A DNA stretch of 64,000 bases. Source: Mauremys mutica. Its lineage: Eukaryota; Chordata; Testudines; Geoemydidae. The notes beneath the pieces are model-generated. The model did not search any database. It saw only the letters and a list, made by a program, of their open reading frames with translations, and was not told the origin of the DNA. The DNA lies in the NCBI RefSeq assembly GCF_020497125.1, contig NC_059075.1:106617222-106681221 (forward strand), read 5' to 3'. A program made the translations under genes and the position numbers. Positions 21,190 through 32,000 of the stretch are shown here, one piece after another; position 1 is the stretch's first letter, and the number at the start of each line of letters is the position of its first letter.

Positions 21190-22330
21190 ACCGGCTTGGA
21201 ACTGGAGCTGGAACGGGGTGAGGTGCAGGCGGAGCCTGGGGCCAGTGGGGGAGGAGATGCCGGATACTCAGGCGCGGCTCGGGGAGGGGCAGGGCCGGGC
21301 AGGGGAGGCCGGGGGTGGGTGACAGCAGGGCTGGGGAGGGAGGGGGACCGGAAGAGCGAGGCGCTGACTCACCGCAATAAATTGTTCCCCATCCAGCGCC
21401 CTTCGCCCATTGCAGCTGGAGGAGGCGCCGGAGCAGGAGCTGCAGAGTTGGCCGGCTCGCAGCGCGTGGCAGAGGGAGCCCGGGGCTGCGCCTGGCGCGG
21501 AGGATGAAGATGCCGGGCGAGGTGATCCGGGAGGGCGAGCTGGAGAAGCGCAGCGACAGCCTCTTCCAGTTCTGGAAGAAGAAGCTGGTGGTGCTGACCA
21601 AGGACAGCCTGAGCCTCTTCCCGGACGGGCACAAGCGCGCCCGGGGCAAGGAGCTGGGCTTCCACTCCATCCTCAAGGTGGACTGCGTGGAGCGCACGGG
21701 CAAGTACATCTACTTCACCATCGTCACCACGGACCGCAAGGAGATCGACTTCCGCTGCCCGGACCAGAGCTGCTGGAACGCCTCCATCACCATGGCGCTC
21801 ATCGACTTCCAGAACAAGCGGGCCATCCAGGACTTCAAGAGCCGCCAGGAGCTGGAGCAGGCGGCGGGCAGCCAGGAGCGGCGCCTGGCCCGGGCGCCCT
21901 GAGCAGCCCGCGGGCCGGCAGGACGGGAGGCGGGACGGCGAAAGGTGAGCGCGGGGGGGTCCGGGGAGCGCCCCCCACCCTGCCAGCGCGGGCCGAGGGG
22001 AGCCGAGCGCGCCCCAAGGCCCCGCGGGGTTTGCAAAAGACACGCGTGGGCTGCGGCGCTGCGCCTTAGCCCGTCTCCATTGAGCTCCAGCGGCGGGAGA
22101 GCAGAGATCACAGGCAGGCGAGCTCGCAACGTGCTCAGCGTCTGTTCAGTGTCCGGCAGGCGTTGCCCCCCCCCCGGTTCCAGACTGGCGCTGCTCCCGG
22201 GCTTTAAACAGCGGCTGAGAGCCCCTGAGAGCACGTGGCTCATGCTGCCTTTTCACGGGGACTCCCACGGGGGGACTCGGCTCTGCCCGTAGCACTCGGA
22301 CTGAACCGGCACCCCCTGACCGTAGGCTTA
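21190..22330. promoter_or_regulatory. CpG-rich island over PHLDA2 promoter and first exon
   Basis: G+C and CpG are much denser here than in the flanks. The block starts a few hundred bases before the PHLDA2 start codon and runs into its intron. An AATAAATT word near 21376 lies upstream of the start codon at a distance that could suit a TATA-like element, but that is weak. In eutherians this gene is imprinted through a distant control region; nothing in this sequence shows imprinting. Confidence 0.65.
21504..21902 (+). CDS. PHLDA2: PHLDA2, pleckstrin homology-like domain family A member 2
   Basis: Small cytoplasmic protein that is essentially one PH domain. Family members bind phosphoinositides and dampen growth and Akt signalling; in mammals it limits placental growth. 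The 132-residue frame starts [20 protein letters not shown]. The PH domain covers about residues 7-99, with basic [17 protein letters not shown] in the first strands and [16 protein letters not shown] and [15 protein letters not shown] in the centre. The end helix is [20 protein letters not shown]. These match human PHLDA2 closely. The C-terminal tail is about 20 residues shorter than in human (152 aa) and lacks its Pro/Ala-rich end. The start codon is the first ATG in a good context (cgcggaggATGa), and the whole frame is in one exon as in mammals. A donor site AAAG|GTGAGC follows the stop at 21944/21945. Confidence 0.97.
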   Translation: MKMPGEVIREGELEKRSDSLFQFWKKKLVVLTKDSLSLFPDGHKRARGKELGFHSILKVDCVERTGKYIYFTIVTTDRKEIDFRCPDQSCWNASITMALIDFQNKRAIQDFKSRQELEQAAGSQERRLARAP

Positions 22331-23640
22331 ACCCCATCCCCGTCTTTTGCAGTGGCTAAAAACGTAGCCCTGGCGCCTGCAAGCAGACGCGCTGATTGAA
22401 TTAGCAGAGCCGGTCCGTACTGGAGGGGTTGAATGGACGTGGCTCCACAGCGGCCCCTGCTGGGCCGTGCAATTTAATGGTTCCCGGAAAGCCCCAACAT
22501 GCCGTTGGCTTCTTATGAAAATCACTAGGGATAGTCTTAAAGCAGGGGTAGGCATCCTAGGGCAGGCGTGCCTGAAGGCAGCACGCGAGCTGATTTTCAG
22601 CGGCACTCACACTGCCGGAGTCCTGGCCACCGGTCCGGGGGGGGCTCTGCATTTTAATTTAATTTTAATTGAAGCTTCTTAAACATTTTAAAAATCTTAT
22701 TTACTTGACATACAATAGTTTAGTTATATATTATAGACTTATAGAAAGAGACCTTCTAAAAACCTTAAGTTAGAGTGAATAAATGAAGACTCGGCACACC
22801 ATGTCTGAAAGGTTGCCAACCCCTGTCTTAAAGCCACTTTAGCATCTGTGAGCCTGGAATAAGTGACTTCCTAGTAACTAGTGTGGCAAATATCTCAATT
22901 TTTAAGAGGCTAAAGGCAGCAATAATGGGAATGGGAGAACTGCTGTTGGGATGTTGCCTTCCTCTACTCTCACACTTGGGCTGGCGACCTCCTTCTGCGG
23001 GTCTGACACTGCCTGGTTCTCCCTGGGAAGACTCTCCCATCATGTGCTCGAGGCAGTGCCGGACTTAGGTTTTAATGCTTGAATTGGGGAGGGGGCTTGG
23101 AGGGTCCAGGCCTTCTTACTGCTTTGAGGGGCTACCTCACTTCTGTCTTATTCAAAGCATGGGGTGGGCTGTGTTTGCCTGTTTCAGGCTTTCATTAATC
23201 ATCCCCTTATGCTCCCTTCCCCCATAATTCAAGCAGTGGGCATGGACTTTTCATGCTGCAGCTTTTGACTGGAAAGTAGTACTAGCCTTTAGATTGGCAC
23301 CAATGCTGCTCCTTAAGCCATTGTGGCCAGCAGAGAACGCTGAAGAGTTGTAGACTTGGCGCTCCATTTTGGAGGCTGAGCTTTTTGCCGTTTTGTGAGT
23401 GTTACCTACCAGGGATCTCTGGATGATACTGTGCATGGTTACTAACTAGCAAGATCAATTTAATAATTATGCTACTTAGTTGAGGAAATGTGGACAGACA
23501 CTTAATGGGGGCTTCTTTAAGGAACTCTGTATATAGGCTGGGTTTTTTAAATACGAGTGCCAAACTCCCTTAGGCTCTTACCCCACAAGAATACCGCTGT
23601 ATTGTTCCACTTCTGACTTATTTTCTGTTGCTCTTTTTAG
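21945..23640 (+). other. PHLDA2: PHLDA2 intron in the 3' UTR
   Basis: The donor GTGAGC follows AAAG, 42 nt after the stop codon. A strong acceptor with polypyrimidine tract, ttgctctttttag, ends at 23640. Mammalian PHLDA2 also has its single intron after the stop codon. The intron holds the rest of the CpG island and one hAT MITE. Confidence 0.7.
22543..22825 (+). mobile_element. hAT MITE, GGCAACC-end family, copy 1
   Basis: The ends are CAGGGGTAGGCATCC and the complement of CAGGGGTTGGCAACC. A perfect 8-bp duplication, TCTTAAAG, lies at 22535-22542 and 22826-22833. The interior ('gcattttaatttaatttt', then 'ttatagaaagagaccttcta') is shared with the copies at 39435-39745 (opposite strand) and 60517-60815. 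Confidence 0.9.
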
Positions 23641-24050
23641 AATGCACCGCATCAGATCGAGTGTCTTGGACTGAAATGGGACAGGGTACCAATGAAGGAA
23701 AGCAAAGAAGGTGGCTGGGAACAGTTGGGTTTCCTCCAAGTCTGAGGCTGCTGAGCAAAGAGCCCTGAGCTTCGCCTGAGATGCATTTTAAAAACCAAAG
23801 ACTCTTTCAAAAGGACTTCTGGTGAAGCTTCAAGAAGTTTCTTAGTGGCACAGCTTTGCAAACTATTCTTATCTATTTATGAGATGCAAAGAATATTCAG
23901 CGCCCATTGGTGCAAAACAAACCCAATTTAAATTATTTGTGGTATCTATATTTGTATTTATTTTGATGAATGTCTTTAAGCAGATGTCTTAATATTGCTT
24001 TTGCATTAATGTGTCCATTCCAAATAAATTACTTGAAATGTTCACATTTT
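23641..24050 (+). other. PHLDA2: PHLDA2 3'-UTR exon
   Basis: Begins after the strong acceptor at 23640 and runs through a poly(A) signal at 24023-24028. It has two ATTTA words (23875-23879 and 23956-23960) that could destabilise the mRNA. The exact cleavage site, about 15-30 nt after the signal, is inferred. No long open frame, as expected for UTR. Confidence 0.65.
24023..24028 (+). promoter_or_regulatory. PHLDA2: Poly(A) signal AATAAA for PHLDA2
   Basis: Canonical hexamer in a 3'-UTR-like AT-rich context about 380 nt into the last exon. T/GT-rich sequence follows near 24060-24090. Confidence 0.65.
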
Positions 24051-25890
24051 ATTACTATACACTATAGTGCAGTATGTTTTTTTGGTGCAGGTTGCAGAAG
24101 AATAGTTCATAGACACCATCTGTAAATAGGGCTACACTAATCTATCCAAACACTTTTTTTGTTAATAAAAATACTAATATGCTTTGATAACAGAAAGCTG
24201 ATATGTCTGTAGGAAAGAGCCTGTTTCAGTTGGTCTCCAAGCAGAAAATCAGTTACAGTATAGCAATTCCTAATTTAGATGCATCAGACCTGGCCCTTCT
24301 AATTCAGAATTCAATAGTTAGGATTAGTTGCGTTTGAGGAAGGTGCAAAAACCCCTGCAGACACCAGTTACAGAATAAAAGTGCCTTCCAGAATGCTTCC
24401 TCTAATACCCCCTGCTTGCTTAATGCAGAAGAAGAGGGATAGCTGAACTGGTTCCGGATAAAATAAAGACCAACATATAGAATGAAGGTTTATATAACAA
24501 GTTCCCTGTTATTTCACATCTCCATGCATCTTTGCAGTTTCTAGATCCAGCCAGGATCAGCCATGCTGAATGGGAGGGGCTGTTCTCATGGGGTTTCCAG
24601 CCTAACCAGAGGCAGGAAGTGCTGTACATCTTACCAGTTTCTTCTTAGGACACTTTGCAGAGCCAAGGGGTTGGAGAAATAACTGAACTTCTTGGTACTG
24701 TGCTTGGGAAAATCAGGTCTTATGAGACTTATTGCTAATTAATCTACATTTCCTTGAGAGTAATTCTGCAACATACAGCTATCCTTTCTCTACAGCTAGA
24801 AAGGGGAAGTACAAGGACAAATGCATTTGGCACTGAAACTGAGTTGCAAGACTCTTCCCCTGTAGTGTTTCTTACTAATGGTCTGAAACTGAAATCCTTA
24901 CTCAGGTCAAGTTCCCACTGACTTCCACAGAGTCTTGGTTGAGGGAGACAAGAGAGTATTGGTGGAAACTACAAAGATTATACTGAGAACAGCATGTAGG
25001 AGGGTTAATTAAGGGCTGATTAAAGCATAGTTCTAATAAGGAGCTAGTGGAGGGTGTGGTTCAAAAGGGAAGTGCTTGCTCACCCAAGAACTGGGAAATG
25101 CCATAGCTATAAACTACTAATGAGGTTTTGTAAGTTATGGACTAGCTGCTTCTTTCCCACAGGATGAAATAGGCTTCAGCTATCAGTTGCTTGGACCATC
25201 TTGAAGAAAGTCTTGGTTCTGATTCCCTATGTATGGCTGGTGGGAAGAAATGCTCTGCATTGAGGGGTTTGTGCCTTAAAGCAGAAGGATACAGTACTTA
25301 GTTTCCTGAACATGAAGGTTTTTCAGTTACCTGTACTGCAGCCTGGAACACTCTCCCTAAAGAGGGGTGAGTTTCCCTTCTTTTTTTTTTTCCAGGTGGG
25401 GTTAAAGCATGACTTAAATATGGATTTGGGTAGCTAACTTTAGGACACCATGTATGAAAAATCTGGATGACATGCCTTTACTTCCATTCTACAGTGTAAG
25501 AGATGATAGACCCACCCCTGTATGTGGGGGTGACTGAAATGCGGTTGCTGGAACTTCTGTAACTATTAGCGTTTGATGTTGTATTGCTCAGAGGCCTAAA
25601 TGGGGATCTGAGTTTCATTGTCCTAGGCACTGTTAAAACAATCTGAGCTAGTCAGTGCCTCCCCTTTACTACTATAGAGAGAGGGCTGCATTCTGATTGG
25701 GTTAATTGACTTCAATGGAACTATGCTGATTTACATCAGTGGAGGATGGGGTCCTATCTCTTGTAATAGTGTTGAGCCCAGATGTCTGCAAACTATCAAT
25801 GGTGTGAAATATCATCATATACTAAGGCTTTGTAAACTGCTCCAATAGCAAAAGTTATTGTATATGCTGCTGAAATGCAAAGTGCTGGCT
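24051..25890. other. Intergenic space between convergent PHLDA2 and SLC22A18
   Basis: About 1.85 kb between the inferred 3' ends of the two genes. A T run lies near 25380-25394, and a degenerate palindromic amniote repeat near 25680-25750. No gene seen. Confidence 0.45.
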
Positions 25891-25900
25891 TAAAGCTACT

Positions 25901-25906
25901 TTTATT
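25901..25906 (-). promoter_or_regulatory. SLC22A18: Candidate poly(A) signal for SLC22A18
   Basis: TTTATT on the plus strand is AATAAA on the minus strand, about 105 nt after the SLC22A18 stop codon. This gives a short 3' UTR. Confidence 0.6.
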
Positions 25907-26009
25907 TTCAGTCTGGGGTGATAGAGGTAAAAGTCTTGATATATAATCTATATATAAACATTGCACATTTTAGATTTTGTGGATAAAGTAGATTTACATG
26001 TAGCCTGGA

Positions 26010-26197
26010 TTACTGAGCTTTCTCCTCATTCTGAGGTACTTTATTCTTAAAAATATACAAAAACAGAGCTATATTGACAACCAGTTGAAAATAACCAAAG
26101 GCTGAGACTCCAAACACCTTGTACAAAATTCCACCTAGTGTTGGGCCCACTGTCCGTGTCAGGGGAGGAACACATGCACATATCCCAAGCATGGCAC
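26010..26197 (-). CDS. SLC22A18: SLC22A18, last coding exon
   Basis: Final exon of SLC22A18 (ORCTL2/TSSC5), a major-facilitator-family transporter of organic cations in the plasma or ER membrane. It begins with GT, completing the glycine codon split by the previous exon. It then encodes AMLGICACVPPLTRTVGPTLGG (helix 11 region) and YKVFGVSAFGYFQLVVNIALFLYIF (helix 12), and ends with a short charged tail, KNKVPQNEEKAQ, and TAA. The acceptor is ctgtag. The match to the human C-terminus (TMLGLCASVQPLLRTLGPTVGG) is clear. The exon faces PHLDA2 tail to tail, as in human. Confidence 0.95.
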
Positions 26198-27842
26198 CTA
26201 CAGAAGAGAGGAGAGGAAAAAGTGCATACATAAGCAACAGATTAATTCTAATTACAAAGTTTTAATAATTTGTTGAATAGACATAGCTTACATGGACCCT
26301 GTGTGTCCAGAAGTGTGTAACTTCCACTGTGAGCCATCACAACTCTCCACTGCAGTATTCACCCAACAGGAATACTGTAGTCAAGGGCAATCAGATTCTG
26401 CACTGTTCAAGAAAGAATTCAGTGCCCAATACGGGGAGCTAGGCTCTGATTCTGGAAGTAGTGCTCCTTAGTTAGGCTTGCAACTGGGAACATTTATTTA
26501 ATTAAGGGTGTGGTAATTTAATACTCTGGGACTTGCAAACCTTGGAAGATCAGACTTTTCTAATACAATAATTAGATGAGGCAGCTACCAGTGCATCTCC
26601 ACCTTACTAAAACAACCCATCACAGTTCGTCCTCAAGCTCAGGATACAGGCTGTTAAGCCTTTGCAGTTTAGCAACTTGGCTCTGAAAGGCTGGGCTCTA
26701 ACTAGTCTTTTTCAACAGAACAGATGATGCCCTAGAAAAACCTCCTCACAAATAAAGATTGCTTCAATATGAATGAACACATGCTGGATACCATTATCCA
26801 GCTCCACCAGATTCTTGTGCCATGCTGGGAGCTTAAAGGGAGCAGGAGCCACCGACCATGAGAAAGCACTTACTACTTGGCAAAGTAGGGCCACTTGCAT
26901 GCAGATGAATGGACATGAAATATTATAGCACATGTGGTATGGTGCAGGCATATTCTGCTATTCATATAGGAAAACCAGTATAGCACCAAAATGAAAAGTC
27001 TTAGAACAGGACAACAGAAAAGAAGAGAGATAAGCTTAGACTTTGGTCACAAAGTGGGAGGTTTTGGGGCCCATTTTAGATATTGATATGATTGTTTCAC
27101 TGCTTGCACAGGTGAGAGAGAACTCTGGATATAGGCATTTTGACTTTACATAAAGATCTTGCTGCCAGGTATGGCACCATGCATGGAGGCCTGCCTAGCT
27201 AAATGGGAGCACAAATGCACTACTTGATTCTACTAGTTATAAAGTGGTGGAGGACCATATAACTGGAACAGAACTGAGTCCAAAAATCTTTAGGGGAGTG
27301 TGAATTAGAGGAAATCTGACCAGTTCTCAGTCTAATGCAGATCCAAGCCTGCTGTACTTCTATTCAGAATGCTAGTTTGAGAAGGGAGCCAGTAGGAGGG
27401 GGAGTAATGTGTGTGTGTGTGTGTCTTGGAAAAATCTTTCTGCCAGATCTTCTGGGTACTGCTCCCCATCAATGAGCTGGGTGGATCCCCAAAATTGACC
27501 TTTCCCCAGTGGGAGCAATTATGCAGCCACCAAGCTTTCTGGGCAGGTTCTACAATTTTTCCCCCCTCCAGGCATTTGAACTAAACTAATTACTATATAC
27601 AGCAGCCAAACTGGCTCCCAACAGTTGAGCTGGCACTTTGTAGTGTGTGGGTGGGTTGTGTGTGTATGTTTAATCAGATATCCATCCTCTAAACAGGCCC
27701 AGGCTCCAGCTCTGCACCTCTGAAAGGTTTATTTTGCTGAAAGATAATTTCTGTTTCCTAAAGAACCAGCTAGATCCTGCAGTATGAGCCACCACTGATC
27801 TTTAGGCAGTTTGAAATCTGAATTTTGCAGCATGGGACTGTA
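26198..27842. other. SLC22A18 intron, left part
   Basis: No further exon or recognisable element in this part. A (TG)n run is near 27408-27424. Confidence 0.4.
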
Positions 27843-28213
27843 GGGATAGTCTACAGTGGCAATGCTAAAGTGCTGCCACAGCAGCACTTCAATGTGCCTT
27901 AATCATATCATATCAGGATTGGAAGGGACCTCAAGAGGTCATCTAGTCCAACCCCATGCTCAAAGTAGGACCAATCCCTAGGCAGATTTTTGCCCCAGAT
28001 CCCTAAATGGCCCCCTCAAGGATTGAATTCACAACTCTGGGTTTAGCAGGCCAATGCTCAAACCACTGAGCTATCCCTCCCCTGCTCCTAGTGCTGGGGC
28101 ACTGTTTACACTGGTGCTTTACAGCACTTCAACTTGCTGTGCTCAGGAGGGTGTTTTTTCACACCCCTGAGTGAGAAAGTTGCAGCACTGTTAATTGCCA
28201 GTGTAGACAAGCC
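27843..28213. mobile_element. MITE with TCTACA ends, carrying a nested SINE
   Basis: The ends GGGATAGTCTACAGTGGC and the complement of GGCTTGTCTACACTGGC form an inverted repeat. TA dinucleotides lie on both flanks. The two halves are separated by a tRNA-derived SINE. Right of the SINE there are repeated 'gcacttcaa / gctttacagcacttcaa' words, typical of this MITE type. Confidence 0.65.
27903..28082 (-). mobile_element. Turtle tRNA-derived SINE (Cry I type) with CR1-like tail
   Basis: On the minus strand the head reads GGGATAGCTCAGTGGTTTGA (RNA polymerase III box A). It is followed by a box-B-like GTTGTGAATTCAATCC, then a body, then a 3' end with GGTTGGACTAGATGA-type CR1 sequence and ATGATATGAT repeats. 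A tRNA-like head with a CR1-like tail is the known structure of cryptodiran turtle SINEs mobilised by CR1. No clear target duplication. Confidence 0.88.
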
Positions 28214-28984
28214 TATTTGGGAAGGGCAGGGACGCTTTAATGTTTTGTGACAGTGGAAAAGAAAATCCACAGTGGACAACCGGCTTCCACTAACTTCTAT
28301 CCAGTCTTCCAGCTCTTTGATAGGAGGGGCACTCTAATCTGGGGCTAATCCCCTCTTTATCATAAAGGCCTGACCCAGCGCTTATTAAGATCAATGGAAA
28401 GACTACAACTGACTTTAGACAATACTGGATAGGGCCCTCAATGAAAAGATCTTCAGAAGATTCCTTCAGCGAGACTCAAGACAGACACAGTTCCAAAGGG
28501 AGTTCCTCAAGGTGAACTGGCGAATAGAACAATCTTGTGAATGTTCTTTAAACTGACTAAAAATCTTCAAGGCTAACACCACTTCCTGTACTTTTGATGT
28601 GAAAAGCTTTAATGTCACAATATCACATCAAGTTTAAGAGCTATTAAAAGGCAGAGATTTATTAACAAATACAACTAGAAATGACTAATTTGTAGCATAA
28701 ATTTTACATTTGTACAGTTGGGACAATAGTTTTATCTGGAATGTGGGTGGAACGGCTACTGTATGGTGCCACCCATGACTAGAAATGGGTGGCAGGCATT
28801 TTAGTAGCATTGTTTCTCTGGGAGACACCCATACTACGTTAGACAGGTACTCCAAAGAAGCAGCTTACACACTGAAATTGCTAGGTCAGGCACTCTTGAT
28901 TTCACTGTTGCCTCTGCCTTGATGTAAAGTTTTAAAAACAAAAACCTACTTGAGAAAGTGAATAACTCTCAGCACTTGTCTTTA
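28214..28984. other. SLC22A18 intron sequence, nothing recognised
   Basis: No gene, exon or repeat end that I can support. Confidence 0.35.
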
Positions 28985-29290
28985 GTATCAGGCTGTACAA
29001 GTTTTACCCTGACCTCCCCATGCTTTTGCTAAAGAACTGCAATCCTGACCTGCAGCAGCACCTCCTGCCAATCTAGTTTTGAGCCCAAACACAACTCTGC
29101 CAATGCACCTCAGTCCTGACCTGCTACAGTCCCCTGCCATTGTAGTCCTGGGCCCATGCACAGCTCTCCAAATGCACGCAATATTTGCTTGCAACACTCC
29201 CCAATGTGCTAGTTCTGGGCTTCATACAACCTTTGCAAGTGCACCTTTGTCCTAAGTTGCAGTACCACCCTTTCCACTGTCCTTCAGCAG
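28985..29290. repeat. Degenerate tandem repeat, unit about 68 bp
   Basis: Roughly three and a half diverged units. Each begins with a 'cctgacctgcagcagcacc'-like block, then 'gccaatctagttttgagccc', then '(c)aactctgccaatgcacc'. Starts are near 28988, 29057, 29127 and 29250. Open frames over it are not genes. Confidence 0.6.
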
Positions 29291-31181
29291 ACTGCCAATC
29301 TTGCTGAATTGAGGGTGGGGGGTGACTTAATAACGTATGCAAACAAACAAGGACTACGAAGCAGCCACTAAACTCATGCTCACTTGTGACCAAAGTTTGC
29401 CTCTGGGCTTTGAAAGAGGAGCATGCTCCATTTTTCCTCACAAAAGCCTTTTGAGAGCAGCCTGGATGATTTCCAGATTTGCTCTGTGTTTAAATGCCAT
29501 TTACTGTCCCTCCTCCACTGCCCTCCCTCAGACATTTCTTGAAGACTTGAAACTCCTGATTTTCATTCACACAGAATCGAGTCCTGGAAAGTTCTGTCCT
29601 TAGCGCAATGTGAACTAAATACATTTTGGCAAACAAATTAAATTCTAACCAAGATTCAATGGCTCTAAGTGCTCACAGTGTATGTGGGGTAGATTTCAGC
29701 CTTAAATTAATCAGGCTAACAATGGGACATTGTCATCCAGAAAAATCCCAAAATGCTTTACAACCTTTGACAGACTGTACAAACTTTGAGTTAAACTTCA
29801 ACTGGGCTCTGTATAGGCACTTGCCCATAAAGCTTTAGCCGGAATGAGGAATGCAGGATAGAATCTGACTGGTCCAATTATGGATCTCCCAAAAGAGCAC
29901 AACTCCACAGATATTTGTGGAGTGGAGCCATGGGGGCAGGGCTTAAGAGCATAGAAGCATCACTTACAGATAGGTACTAGCTCATCTTAATATGCCCCAT
30001 TCCACACAAAAAGGCGCTCTACTTCTAGCAAGAATAATTTGGACAGAGATGGTGGGGGCCAAGCAAGGCTCACCAGAACATTGCTGTGGCAGCACAAATG
30101 TGTGCATACGTTTTCTGGCCACATCTGAAGGAAATAAATATACATGCCCACCATTGAACCACAGCCTCTTCTATGGCGAAATGCAACAACTCTTTTAACA
30201 GCGCATGGAAACATCACACAATAGTTTAAGCACAATTATTACAACCAGCTGCAACCAAAGCTGTAGCTGCTCCTCTGAGGGGTGTATGGATTATGGTGGC
30301 TGGCTCTGTGGGTGACCATCAGCAGTTTCGCTGTCTCTTCACATAGAACAGTGAGGCTGTCAGGCAGAAGTCTTTGTTTTGTCCATGGTGGATAGGACAA
30401 TAAGATTGCTTGGCAAAACCCAGGAGTCTGCTGGGCTTAGCAGCTTCTCAGTTGTTGGTACAATATGTATGGCACTGCATCCTGGGAGAACTCTTTCATT
30501 GAAGGAAGGCATGGACATTCAGATGATGAAGACTTTTTCAGGACTTTGACCCTTCCTCTCCAATAGGGTGGTGGCCAGACACTCCCTTTATTATAATACA
30601 CAGAAATCATGACCCCTTTTAAGTTTCATGTCTATGGTGCCTCTCTGCCTGAACAGGGCCCCTCATTTGCAAGAATATGCTACCATGTTTCAATACTGAG
30701 CATTTATGGTTTATCGTGGTGTCCCATAGCCTGGTTTTGCACGAAAAGAAGCACCTGAGTAACAGGAATGCTATGTGGACCTTTCCTTGTTGGATCCAGC
30801 CATATGGCTGGGTATTTGCAAGTGGAAGTGCAGGCAGCAAGAGCCTGAATGAATACAAGGAACATACAGTCATAAATGGAGTGTTTGGTCAATATTATGG
30901 TCAAGCTAGTCCTCTGTTCATTCTGTACCTGCTCATCCTGGTTTCCGACATAAATTACATGCAATTGTTTGAACAGGATTTCTCAGGGAATGGCACGTTT
31001 CTCAGAAATGTGCCTTACTGTAAAATGAAAACTGCACAACCACACTATAGCAGTGTGGCAAGGGCGCTATGAAGTGTGACAACCTTAAAATATGACTCAG
31101 CTCATTAGCTGTCCTATATTGTAGCTCTTCCTTTTATCCTAGCCCCTTTAAGGGCCAAATCTATTCATCTCAATCTTATGA
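29291..31181. other. SLC22A18 intron sequence, nothing recognised
   Basis: Several open frames of 70-130 codons occur on both strands, but none has a recognisable domain or splice context. Confidence 0.35.
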
Positions 31182-31189
31182 TCCTAAAT

Positions 31190-31406
31190 CAGAGGTCCCC
31201 AAACTGGGGGGTGCACCCACCTAGGGGCGGCACAGAGGAATGTTCAGGGGGTTCCGCTCCTGGTCCCACCCCGCAGCTGTGACCCTAGCCTCAGCCCCTC
31301 ATTCCTGTCCACGTCCCCCACTCCCTGGAGCAGGGTCATGGCTCAGGGGAGGAGGGTGCAAACATGGGTAAGGGGGGAAATGAGGTAAAAAGTTTTGGGA
31401 CCACTG
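31190..31406. mobile_element. hAT MITE (CCCCAAACT ends) with 8-bp TSD
   Basis: The ends CAGAGGTCCCCAAACT and the complement of CAGTGGTCCCAAAACT are inverted. The duplication is tcctaaat (31182-31189) and tcctaagt (31407-31414), 7 of 8 matching. Confidence 0.82.
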
Positions 31407-31879
31407 TCCTAAGTGCAGAGGGCTGATACAAGGCCTTGTGATTCATCTAAGCCTTAAGCATAAGTAAAGCTTTGCACAGATCCTCTGCAGCAAGGTGGAT
31501 TTTAATCTAAGTAAAGGCTGCAGGATTCTGCCTCTTGTTATGCTGTCAATTGATGCTGGTCGCTGGCTCACTGCAGGCCTCCTTGTAAGTCTAGGCCTGC
31601 TTCTTCTGACCAGCGTTCATTGGTTGGCAGAGATGCAGGACTAATACAGGTTACGCTTTGTTCTTAGTCAAATTACGCCTGATGGGATGTGCTGGGAACT
31701 CGGCATTCTTCCCACAACGCTCTAAGTCGTGGTTGGCAGCACAGCATCAGCACAGCAGCGTTTATGCACATGCCAGCTCACAGCTTGAAACCTCAGGCTT
31801 TAAAAGTCACAAGGCCCAGACTCTGAGCTGGAAGATCGTCTAATTAAAAAAAATAATCTAGTCTTTTCACAAGTCTTAC

Positions 31880-32000
31880 CAGTGTCAGAAGGAGGGACGG
31901 ACTTGGTGAGAATGCTGTCCGTAATGATGCCCATAGTGCAGAGTGCAAATACCATGGGGAGGGCAATGATGCAATAATGGAACACGTTGGTCATCAGCGC
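31880..32000 (-). CDS. SLC22A18: SLC22A18, penultimate coding exon
   Basis: Encodes ALMTNVFHYCIIALPMVF and ALCTMGIITDSILTKSVPPSDT, then the first base of a split glycine codon. This corresponds to helix 10 and the following loop of the transporter (human AWMSSVFHFCLLVPGLVFSLC). The acceptor is cacgtag and the donor G|GTAAGA. At 121 nt it shifts the phase by one, matching the GT start of the last exon. Confidence 0.95.

Noticed and set aside
20945..22043. Long minus-strand frames of 254 and 224 codons over the PHLDA2 region
   Set aside because: They are antisense to PHLDA2 in GC-rich sequence, where stops are rare, and show Pro/Arg/Ala-rich composition without a domain.
28021..28082. Possible tRNA gene
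   Set aside because: The box A and box B sequences belong to the head of a CR1-tailed SINE; no intact cloverleaf.
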